From NCBI GenBank assembly GCA_017431035.1, contig JAFRLW010000040.1, positions 1-36,831 on the forward strand: a stretch of 36,831 nt of DNA, read 5' to 3'. Below the pieces are notes generated by a model. It had not been told where the DNA came from and did no database searches. It was given only the letters and a program-made list of their open reading frames with translations. Source of the DNA: Clostridia bacterium. GTDB taxonomy: Bacteria > Bacillota > Clostridia > Oscillospirales > Acutalibacteraceae. The position numbers and the translations under genes are program-made. Below are positions 7,619 to 14,392 of this stretch, in pieces (the stretch's first letter is position 1; each line of letters starts with the position of its first letter).

Positions 7619-7664
7619 TTTAAAATAAACCTCCTTCAAAAAAGGCAGAAAACTGCCAAATGTT

Positions 7665-7694
7665 ATTATATAACGATATTATGCCTTTGTCAAT
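7665..7694 (-). promoter_or_regulatory. Promoter of the LDH2-family gene
   Basis: Minus-strand TTGACA (7694-7689) and TATAAT (7670-7665), spacer 18. A small GGCAG..CTGCC hairpin follows in the leader. The promoter abuts the 3' end of the upstream germination operon. Confidence 0.7.
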
Positions 7695-7696
7695 TA

Positions 7697-8488
7697 TCAA
7701 GGAGAATGAATTGTTTTTATAACTTTGATACAAATTGTCGCCCTGATAAGACCGCAAATATAAATTACAAAGTAGAAAAAATAACCGAGTCTTGTAAATA
7801 TTCTTCCGCTGTTGACGGTGTCGCAAAGGGCTAAAATGGGGTATGGTATTTTTTCGTTCAAAAAACCAAACGTACAAACGGTAAATGTGGAAAAAAGCAC
7901 AAAAATTATTCCTGCAACGCCGATTCCGACTACGCCTGACACAAGCGAGTCTTTTCTGTTTATAAGGGGCAAAGCGGCAGGAAAAAAGATTATAAGATAA
8001 TTCCTTATAATTTCTTTTAGGCTGACACCCGGCAAACACTCAAAATTATCAAGGGAAAAGTTTGATAATCCCGCTATGAAAACCGATAGACAAAAACCTA
8101 TCATTATAGCGCCGAAAACAAGGCAAAACTTTAGTATTGCCTTTTCTTTTGACATACTGAAAACAGTGATTATGAAAATAAAAAGTGAAATTATGAGAAA
8201 TCTCGGAGTGTATATAAGTATCTCAAAGGAGGTGAACTTTGCAAACTCGCAAAAGGTGAAAACAAGGGTGGAAATAGCGACAAAGGAAATTAAAAACCTT
8301 GCAACTTTTGAAATAAGCGAGCATTTAGAAATAGTAAAATAAAAGATAATAAAGCTTAAAATCCCTATTATAAGGGATATAACCGCATTTATAAGGCCGC
8401 ATTTTCCGAAAAGGAACAGGCAGCCGCCAAGAGTAAAACAAAAATATAAAAAAGAATAGTGAATACTTATGTTACTTTTTACTGACAA
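7697..8488 (-). CDS. GerB/GerKB-like germination permease, short form
   Basis: A 263-residue, almost entirely hydrophobic protein with about eight membrane spans. It is the last gene of a sleB-gerA-gerC-gerB layout, so the role inferred is the permease subunit of a spore germinant receptor in the inner spore membrane. Similarity by eye to the amino-acid-permease-like GerAB family is weak, and it is ~100 residues shorter than typical members (about 360). Position is therefore the main evidence. The start is TTG at 8488, overlapping the gerC-like gene by 17 bases, with GGGGTG ten bases upstream. Confidence 0.6.
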   Translation of the reverse strand: MSVKSNISIHYSFLYFCFTLGGCLFLFGKCGLINAVISLIIGILSFIIFYFTISKCSLISKVARFLISFVAISTLVFTFCEFAKFTSFEILIYTPRFLIISLFIFIITVFSMSKEKAILKFCLVFGAIMIGFCLSVFIAGLSNFSLDNFECLPGVSLKEIIRNYLIIFFPAALPLINRKDSLVSGVVGIGVAGIIFVLFSTFTVCTFGFLNEKIPYPILALCDTVNSGRIFTRLGYFFYFVIYICGLIRATICIKVIKTIHSP

Positions 8489-9044
8489 CTCTTTTTAACA
8501 CCCCGTTATCGTTTTTGAAAGTTTCAATGTCCTTTAGGTCAAGCGCCACTTCATACAGCCTGCTTTTTTTCAGTAAAGATAGATTTTTAAGGGTAAGCAT
8601 AATATCATACCCCACCGCCGCCGTTTCGGCTGAAAGGGAGAGAAGCGCATTTATATCCCTGCAATAAATGACCGGAGTGCCGAGATTTATCGTCGGATTT
8701 TTAACGCAAAAAAGCAGTATTTCCTTTTGTTTTTCTGCCTTTAGTTCGGGTGATAAAACTATTGCGGCGCAGTGGTCAAACATAAGTCTTTTTGAAAGGC
8801 GGTTTTTAAGTGCGGACACCGCCTTTTTCGGTGTTTTACCGGTGGCGGTTATAATTTTTGTGGTCAGTTTTTGTTCTTTTGAGTTTTCGGTCAACACCTC
8901 TACCGATACTTCAAACATATCACCGCCCGAAAAACAAAGGCTGCAAACCAAAGTTTGTTCGTCAAGTTCACGGTTGTAGTCGCACCCTGAAAGCAAAAGA
9001 CAAAAAAGCAGTATTAAAGACAGGATTTTAACAAGATTTTTAAT
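8472..9044 (-). CDS. GerC/GerKC-like germination lipoprotein, N-terminal domain only, probable ATT start
   Basis: GerC subunits are lipoproteins of spore germinant receptors. The reading frame upstream of TTG 8996 encodes a perfect lipoprotein signal, KNLVKILSLILLFCLLLSGC, with the lipobox LLSGC. There is no ATG, GTG or TTG before it. The best start is ATT at 9044, ten bases after AGGAGG and overlapping the gerA stop as ATTAA, a coupled stop-start. The mature part matches the N-terminal GerAC domain (CDYNRELDEQTLVCSL.., then ATGKTPKKAVSALKNRLSKRLMFDH). The protein stops at ~190 residues, whereas GerC proteins are usually ~370-400, so the C-terminal domain is missing. Confidence 0.7.
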   Translation of the reverse strand: MKNLVKILSLILLFCLLLSGCDYNRELDEQTLVCSLCFSGGDMFEVSVEVLTENSKEQKLTTKIITATGKTPKKAVSALKNRLSKRLMFDHCAAIVLSPELKAEKQKEILLFCVKNPTINLGTPVIYCRDINALLSLSAETAAVGYDIMLTLKNLSLLKKSRLYEVALDLKDIETFKNDNGVLKRVVSKK

Positions 9045-10521
9045 GGCGCTTCTGCCTCCTTATATCTTTGACTAAAGACGGGCGGTTAATCATATTTTTC
9101 CAAGACGTTCTGATTAGAGTATCCTTTAGATTTTGAAAAGATACTTTGTTTAGTGACAAGGTGTAATCGACCGAAAAAGAACTGAGAGAGAAAACATATA
9201 TCGCCGTTATACAAATGCAGGTGAAAACGCCCGGCAGTCCGAAAATACCTGCCATAACAGAGGATATTATATTTATAAAAAATGAGGTTCGGCTGAGTTT
9301 TGGCGATAAAGCAGAGCATAATCCCGACAGGGCTATCACGATAAGGGTCGGTGCGCTGATTGTTCTTGTTTCCACAGCCGCCTCGCCAAGCACCAAACCG
9401 CCTACGATACTAAGCGCCGCACCGATATCTTTAGGACTTCTGAAACACGCCTCTTTAAGAAGTTCGAGGGTGACCATCAAAACAATGCTTTCGGTCAGAG
9501 TTGACACGGGTACACCCGTGCGCAGTTTGAGAATTGACAACGCCGAAAAGGTGGGTAAAAACCCTGCGTGAAAAGTGACCAGCGCAATATAAAGCGCCGG
9601 CGCAAAAGAGGCTATTAAAAAGCCGAAAAAGCGCAGCAGGCGAGCAAGCGAGCCAAAGACGTAATCTTTATAATAATCGTCGCCGGAGTGAAAGTTCTCG
9701 ACCATAAGATAAGGGACGGTAAGTATTACGGGGCTTCCGTCGCAAATTATTACCACCCTTCCCTCAAGCATAGAGGCGACTGCGGTATCAGGGCGTTCGG
9801 TTGTGCCGATAGACCTAAAAAGGTTTAGTTTATTATCCCTTATTTCTTCGGCAATATAGTTAGAGTCGAGTATGCCGTCTATATCTATTTCTTTTATTCT
9901 TTCCTTTACCGTTTCAACAAGTTTTTTATCTGCTAACGACTCTAAATAACAAACAAAAACTTTAGTATCGCTTCTTCTGCCTGCGGTAAGGGACAAAACG
10001 CATAAATCGGGGGTTATAAGTCGGCGCCTTATCTGAGCTACGTTAAGCAGTGCCGCTTCGTCAAAGCCCTCTCTCGGTCCCTGAGTCAGCCGTTCGTTAA
10101 TAGGCTCTGTTATACCTCTAAAGCGCCAACCTTTTGTGTTGATTATTATGGCGGTTTTAGAATTATCGGTCAAAAGAACGGTGTCGCCGTAGGAAACAAA
10201 GGAAAGCATATCCGAAATATCGTCGCAAAAAGAAATCTCTGAGGAGTAGAGTATGTTTTTACCTATATAATAAGGGTCAATCGAAAGGCCTTCCGGCACC
10301 GTTGCCGTTATAAGCGAGCGCAAAATATGGTCGGCAATAAAATCCGGAGACGCCATACCGTCAAAAAATATAAGGGCTATGTCAAGACCGCTGTTTCCTA
10401 TAGTGGTTTTTCTTATTCTCACAAGACTGTCGCTCTTATAAAGGTCTTTGAAAAAAGATATATCCTTATTTATATTTCCGCTGAGTGTTTTTCCTTTATA
10501 AAAAGATAGATTTTTACCCAT
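9040..10521 (-). CDS. gerA: Spore germination protein GerA/GerKA
   Basis: A 493-residue subunit of a spore germinant receptor (GerA family). The N-terminal ~290 residues are soluble and contain the family hallmark GPREGFDEAALLNVAQIRRRL at about residue 147 and LEGRVVIICDGSPVILTVP near 255. The C-terminal half has several membrane spans including FGFLIASFAPALYIALVTFH and FGLPGVFTCICI. The length is normal. ATG at 10521 is preceded by GAGGAG; the gene begins nine bases after the sleB stop. Its stop overlaps the start region of the gerC-like gene, so it is part of a coupled operon expressed presumably in the forespore. Confidence 0.93.
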   Translation of the reverse strand: MGKNLSFYKGKTLSGNINKDISFFKDLYKSDSLVRIRKTTIGNSGLDIALIFFDGMASPDFIADHILRSLITATVPEGLSIDPYYIGKNILYSSEISFCDDISDMLSFVSYGDTVLLTDNSKTAIIINTKGWRFRGITEPINERLTQGPREGFDEAALLNVAQIRRRLITPDLCVLSLTAGRRSDTKVFVCYLESLADKKLVETVKERIKEIDIDGILDSNYIAEEIRDNKLNLFRSIGTTERPDTAVASMLEGRVVIICDGSPVILTVPYLMVENFHSGDDYYKDYVFGSLARLLRFFGFLIASFAPALYIALVTFHAGFLPTFSALSILKLRTGVPVSTLTESIVLMVTLELLKEACFRSPKDIGAALSIVGGLVLGEAAVETRTISAPTLIVIALSGLCSALSPKLSRTSFFINIISSVMAGIFGLPGVFTCICITAIYVFSLSSFSVDYTLSLNKVSFQNLKDTLIRTSWKNMINRPSLVKDIRRQKRH

Positions 10522-10530
10522 TTTTCTCCT

Positions 10531-11178
10531 CTATGCACAAAAAACGTGTTTGCCGATAGTTGTTATAACCGGGCGGCTTCTTATCCATTTGTTTGTTGCG
10601 GTTTTCGGGTTGTAGTAGTATATGGCGCCGCTTGTCGGGTCAATGCCGCTAAGCGCCGCCGATGCAGCTTTATAGGCGCTTGCCGTCGGCTCATTATAAA
10701 ACTGACCGTCACTCACGGCGGTAAACGCTCCGTGCTGAAAAATAACACCCGCAACGGTGTCGGGGAAAGAGGGGTGGACAACACGGTTTAATACTACGGC
10801 GCCCACCGCCACCTGTCCTAAATAACTTTCTCCCCGTGCTTCACCGGATATTATTTTTGCGAGAAGTTCCGTGTCGGAGGAAGAAAAGCCCGTATTGTTG
10901 CCGGTGTTTGATAAACCGAGCGCAGAAAGCGTCTTTTTTCCGACAATGCCGTCGGGAACAAGCCCTTTTGCTTTTTGAAACGCTACTACGGCGTTTCTTG
11001 TTTTAGAGCCGAAAATACCGTCTATTTTTCCCGTATAATACCCGAGTGAGAAAAGACGTTTTTGTATTTCGGTGACCTCGTTTCCGACCGAGCCGATTTT
11101 TGATACGGCGTGAACAGACAGCACAAGTGTACACACACAGAGTATGGTTATAATTATAATTTTGGCGTAGTTTTTCAA
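10531..11178 (-). CDS. sleB: Spore cortex-lytic enzyme SleB-type cell wall hydrolase
   Basis: A 215-residue secreted peptidoglycan hydrolase that degrades spore cortex during germination. The signal peptide is at the start (KNYAKIIIITILCVCTLVLSVHA). It is followed by one PG-binding domain (about 30-90, GNEVTEIQKRLFSLGYY..FGSKTRNAVVAFQ) and a Hydrolase_2/SleB catalytic domain (about 105-215) with the family motif ELLAKIISGEARGES, the presumed catalytic glutamate at the start of GEARGE, and AVVLNRV. TTG at 11178 fits best, with GAGGTG six bases upstream; GTG at 11187 overlaps that site. It is the first gene of the sleB-gerA-gerC-gerB operon. In Bacillus sleB is instead paired with ypeB; no ypeB is seen here. 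Confidence 0.92.
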   Translation of the reverse strand: MKNYAKIIIITILCVCTLVLSVHAVSKIGSVGNEVTEIQKRLFSLGYYTGKIDGIFGSKTRNAVVAFQKAKGLVPDGIVGKKTLSALGLSNTGNNTGFSSSDTELLAKIISGEARGESYLGQVAVGAVVLNRVVHPSFPDTVAGVIFQHGAFTAVSDGQFYNEPTASAYKAASAALSGIDPTSGAIYYYNPKTATNKWIRSRPVITTIGKHVFCA

Positions 11179-11270
11179 GTTATCCACCTCGTTTTTTCTT
11201 ATTTTTCCAAATATAACCCTTTTTATACCGCTACTTTAATATACAAAAACATTTCCTTTTCGCCATTACC

Positions 11271-11305
11271 TTTTGACAAATCTTTCATTTCCTTTATTTT
11301 ACAAT
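11271..11305 (+). promoter_or_regulatory. Spo0A-controlled spoIIE promoter with 21-bp spacer and 0A box
   Basis: TTGACA (11273-11278) and TACAAT (11300-11305) are separated by 21 bases. TTTTGACAAA (11271-11280) is the exact reverse complement of a consensus 0A box (TTTGTCRAAA) and covers the -35. In B. subtilis, spoIIE and spoIIG have the same unusual long spacer and are activated by phosphorylated Spo0A with sigma-A, so the same control is inferred here. Confidence 0.8.
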
Positions 11306-11332
11306 GAAATAAAAAAACAAAAGGTGAATAAA

Positions 11333-13636
11333 ATGAAGGAAATAACAAAAAGCAGCGGTATTATTTCAAAAATTAAAACGGGAGAAAAAACGGCGGCTAT
11401 ACTATCGCATATTATTTTCGGCGTGGTAAGTATCATAACCTCAAGGGCGGTAATGCCAAAAGGACTTGTTCCCTTTGGGGTGAGTATGGTTGCGGCGGCA
11501 CCTTATGAATATTTGCCGAGCGCCGCCATAGGCGCCTTTCTCGGTTATTTTATTCCTGCCGTTTCGGGCGGAGGATTTCGCTACATAGCGGCTACTATTT
11601 CCGTACTGTTTATCAGAATACTTTTGTCTTCATATAAAAGCGTTTCCAAAAACCCGATTTTTATTTGTTCGTTACCCCTTTTATCCCTTGCCGCAACGGC
11701 GCCCGTTATGGCAAAAAGCCATACGGCGCCCGCCCTTATAAGCGAGGTCTTTTTATCTGCCCTTGCCGCAGGGGTTATGCTTATATCCTTTAAGGCTATG
11801 ACTCATAGAAAAGCGGGTTTTTCCGCCGATGAACTTTCGGCGTTTATCATCTTTGTTGCAATACTTTTAACCGGCATCAGCCGAATTAACGCAGGGGGAA
11901 TATATCTATATAGGTCGCTTTGCGTTTTGCTTGTTTTAATATCCGCAAAATACGGCGGCACCGCAGTTTCCACCGCTATGGGCGCCGCTGCGGCGTTTTG
12001 TTGTTTGTTATCTTCAGGCGACAGCAGTATAGGCCTAATCTTTGTAATAATGGGACTAACGGCAGGGGCGTTTCGGTCATACGGCAAGTGGGTTATGAGT
12101 TTTGTCGTTTTCACGGCGTCGCTTATAGGTATGGTGCTGACCGACGGCGTTTTTCGTCCGTCAGTTTTTGCCGAAACGGCTATAGCGGCAACGGTCTTTC
12201 TCTCAATGCCTCGTCATTTTGGCGCCGAAGTCGGAAAGTTTTTCAGTTTTTATCCCAAAATCTCTATGCAAAGCGATATAAGAAAAATGGTAAAAATAAA
12301 ACTGCTTGACGCCGCCGACGCACTATATGACGTTAAAAACACGGTAAACGAGGTGTCAAACAGGTTAAGCATAATAAATGCGCCCGATTTTTCAAACGTG
12401 ACCGCCGAGATAGAAAACACGGCTTGCAGCGGATGCAGGCTCAGAATACATTGTTTTGAAACCAAAAGAGGCGACACAAGTGAGGCGATAACCTCGCTTA
12501 TAAACGCCTATAAAAAGGGAGAAGAAAACCCGTATAATTCCCTGCCCGAAGAGTTCAAAATAAGGTGTCTTAAAACCGAAAACTTTTGTGATAATGCGAT
12601 AAAAGTTTACGAAAAATATTCAAAGCGGCTCGCCGCAGAAAACAGAACAAAAGAGATAAGAGAGGTCGTTTCCGAACAGTTTGAGGGCATATCGGTTATG
12701 CTAAGAGCCACCGCCGACGAAATAGTAGGTTATGAAAGGTTTGATAAAGGCGCCGCAATAGCCGTAGCCGCCGCCCTTAAAAATATTGATATTTTTGCAA
12801 GTGAGGCGGTCTGCCGTGTGGACAAGTTCGGCAGAATGAGGGTAAAAATAAAAGCGACAAAACAAAGGGATACCGTGCTTAATAAAATGGAGATAGTAAA
12901 GGCGATAGAAAACAGTCTTGACAGGGATTTTTCCGCACCCGTTATAAACGACGTCGGAAAGGATGTTTATATCGCCCTTAGCGAAGCGCCGTTGTATAAA
13001 GTAGCAACCGGCGTTTCGCAGATAACGGCGTCGGGAAACAGTATGTGCGGTGACAGCTTCCGCTTTATAACCGACGGTTTCGGCAGATTTTATATAGTGC
13101 TTAGCGACGGTATGGGCACAGGGGGCGCTGCGGCGGTTGACTCGGCGCTGTCGTCCGCCCTTTTCACCCGCCTTATAAAAAGCGGAATAAACCTTGAAAG
13201 CGCCCTTAAAATCATCAATTCATCAATGCTTTTCAAGTCTACAAACGAGTCCACCGCAACGGTTGATATTGCGCTTATAGACCTGTTTAACGGTCATACC
13301 GAAATATACAAAGCAGGCGCCGCGCCAAGCCTTATAAAACACGGCAACCGCATAGGCACCGCCACGGGCAGAAGCCTGCCTATAGGGATACTAAGCGACG
13401 TGAGTTTTGATAAATCGGTGATAAGATTAAAGGAAAAGGACGTTGTGCTTGTTATGTCGGACGGCGCCACAGGCGACGGGCTTGAGTGGATGAAACGGGA
13501 ACTTGAAAACAACAGCGAAGCCACGCCCCAAAGCCTTGCCGAAAATATTGCCCTTGCGGCAAGAAGACACCGAAGCGACGGCCACGAGGACGATATCACC
13601 GTCATAGCGGCGGTGATAGAAAAAACGGTGAAATAA
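11333..13636 (+). CDS. spoIIE: Stage II sporulation protein E (PP2C-type phosphatase)
   Basis: SpoIIE dephosphorylates SpoIIAA to release sigma-F in the forespore and also acts at the polar septum. ATG at 11333 follows AAGGTG; the product is 767 residues. An N-terminal region of about ten membrane spans (residues ~25-310) is followed by a central regulatory region containing a cysteine pair in TACSGCRLRIHC. The C-terminal PP2C domain (about 555-765) has metal-binding motifs MCGDSF, LSDGMGTG, MSDGATGDG and HEDDITV. It is single-gene, divergent from the germination operon, and ended by a strong terminator. Confidence 0.95.
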   Translation: MKEITKSSGIISKIKTGEKTAAILSHIIFGVVSIITSRAVMPKGLVPFGVSMVAAAPYEYLPSAAIGAFLGYFIPAVSGGGFRYIAATISVLFIRILLSSYKSVSKNPIFICSLPLLSLAATAPVMAKSHTAPALISEVFLSALAAGVMLISFKAMTHRKAGFSADELSAFIIFVAILLTGISRINAGGIYLYRSLCVLLVLISAKYGGTAVSTAMGAAAAFCCLLSSGDSSIGLIFVIMGLTAGAFRSYGKWVMSFVVFTASLIGMVLTDGVFRPSVFAETAIAATVFLSMPRHFGAEVGKFFSFYPKISMQSDIRKMVKIKLLDAADALYDVKNTVNEVSNRLSIINAPDFSNVTAEIENTACSGCRLRIHCFETKRGDTSEAITSLINAYKKGEENPYNSLPEEFKIRCLKTENFCDNAIKVYEKYSKRLAAENRTKEIREVVSEQFEGISVMLRATADEIVGYERFDKGAAIAVAAALKNIDIFASEAVCRVDKFGRMRVKIKATKQRDTVLNKMEIVKAIENSLDRDFSAPVINDVGKDVYIALSEAPLYKVATGVSQITASGNSMCGDSFRFITDGFGRFYIVLSDGMGTGGAAAVDSALSSALFTRLIKSGINLESALKIINSSMLFKSTNESTATVDIALIDLFNGHTEIYKAGAAPSLIKHGNRIGTATGRSLPIGILSDVSFDKSVIRLKEKDVVLVMSDGATGDGLEWMKRELENNSEATPQSLAENIALAARRHRSDGHEDDITVIAAVIEKTVK

Positions 13637-13642
13637 AAAAAA

Positions 13643-13663
13643 CGCCCTTCGGGGCGATTTTTT
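13643..13663 (+). terminator. Terminator of spoIIE
   Basis: CGCCC-TTCG-GGGCG stem with a stable UUCG-type loop (13643-13656), followed by ATTTTTTT. Confidence 0.9.
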
Positions 13664-13675
13664 TATCGGATATTT

Positions 13676-13870
13676 TGTAGGGGCAGGCGTCCTCGACTGC
13701 CCGTTATCTATCATCTAACATCTATAATCTATAATCTAAAATCGTAGGGCAGGCGCTCTGCCCCTGCCGTCTACATAAAACGGGCTGTCGGAAACCGCCA
13801 GCCCCTACGAAACAACGGGCTGTCGAGGTGCCAGCTCCTACAAAACAACGGGCTGTCGGAAACCGCCGTT
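13676..13870. repeat. Cluster of GGGGC-type intergenic repeats
   Basis: A non-coding stretch. One inverted copy is at 13676-13703 (TGTAGGGGCAGGCG..ACTGCCCG). Three tandem direct copies of a unit opening CGGGCTGTCG begin at 13781, 13816 and 13849 (periods 35 and 33 bp). Copies 1 and 2 end in CCAGCCCCTAC or CCAGCTCCTAC plus an A-rich link. A further copy of the CCAGCCCCTACAAAA part lies at 20599-20623. Unit divergence, uneven period and lack of cas genes argue against a CRISPR. Confidence 0.7.
13705..13746. repeat. Heptanucleotide tandem array (ATCTAT type), locus 2
   Basis: Six 7-bp units: TATCTAT, CATCTAA, CATCTAT, AATCTAT, AATCTAA, AATCGTA. It is embedded between two copies of the GGGGC-type repeat, downstream of spoIIE. 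Confidence 0.75.
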
Positions 13871-13894
13871 CCGTTTAATATTGTTATAAAAAAC

Positions 13895-13919
13895 AAAACC
13901 TTGGCTTCCCCAAGGTTTT
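13895..13919 (-). terminator. Terminator of the XRE regulator gene
   Basis: AAAACCTTGG / CCAAGGTTTT stem (13895-13904 with 13910-13919), loop of five, T-rich after it on the minus strand. It touches the stop codon of the regulator. Confidence 0.8.
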
Positions 13920-14249
13920 TTATATTATTGACTGTAAATACACGTTTATTATTTTTAGTATTGTTTCTTTTTCTTTAGAATTACAAGACTCTATTTTTTT
14001 TATCAGTTCATCCGTTTTTATGTCTTTGGTGTTTTCATCTTCGGTGAGGATAACGTCCGGCGTTACGTATAACACTTTGCAAATGCGTAAAAGGGTTTCA
14101 ACTCGCATATTCACGCTTCCCCGCTCAATATCCGCATAGGTGCGGTCGGAAAGTCCTGCCGCCTCGGCAACTTCGGCTTGTGTCATTCCCATTCTTTTGC
14201 GGACGGCATAAAGTTTATTCCCAATAGCATGAAAATCAAAAATCAGCAT
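13920..14249 (-). CDS. XRE-family transcriptional regulator
   Basis: A 109-residue DNA-binding protein. Residues ~8-65 form a Cro/C1 helix-turn-helix (IGNKLYAVRKRMGMTQAEVAEAAGLSDRTYADIERG..). The C-terminal ~40 residues (TDELIKKIESCNSKEKETILKIINVYL) look like a helical dimerisation tail. ATG at 14249 is preceded by AGGGGGAG. It diverges from the giant secreted protein gene, and inverted repeats lie between the two starts, so it is a good candidate to regulate both itself and that gene (inference). Confidence 0.88.
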   Translation of the reverse strand: MLIFDFHAIGNKLYAVRKRMGMTQAEVAEAAGLSDRTYADIERGSVNMRVETLLRICKVLYVTPDVILTEDENTKDIKTDELIKKIESCNSKEKETILKIINVYLQSII

Positions 14250-14276
14250 AATAACTCCCCCTTATATATATTATAC

Positions 14277-14328
14277 AGGAATTATACTTCCTATTCGCCT
14301 TGACAAATAGGAACTAAAGGTGTATAAT
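14277..14328 (+). promoter_or_regulatory. Consensus promoter of the giant secreted protein gene with nested inverted repeats
   Basis: TTGACA (14300-14305), 17-base spacer and TATAAT (14323-14328) form a perfect consensus promoter. Overlapping it upstream are AGGAA-N6-TTCCT (14277-14292 region) and TTCCTATT..AATAGGAA flanking the -35, which share the TTCCT half-site. They are possible operators for the adjacent XRE protein. A minus-strand TATAAT at 14275-14270 may serve the regulator. Confidence 0.65.
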
Positions 14329-14392
14329 TTTAGGAAGATTACTGCCTAAAAAAGTCAATATGTTAAAAATTACTTATGAGGAGTTTATTTGA

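Noticed and set aside
11188..11270. Sigma-G promoter for the sleB-ger operon
   Set aside because: Expected by function, but no convincing match to the forespore -35/-10 pattern could be picked out by eye, so it is not listed.
13777..13870. Direct repeats with ~34-bp period resembling a small CRISPR array
   Set aside because: Units are contiguous with the variable part inside the repeat; no unique spacers of constant length, no leader and no cas genes nearby. Related copies occur singly elsewhere in the window.
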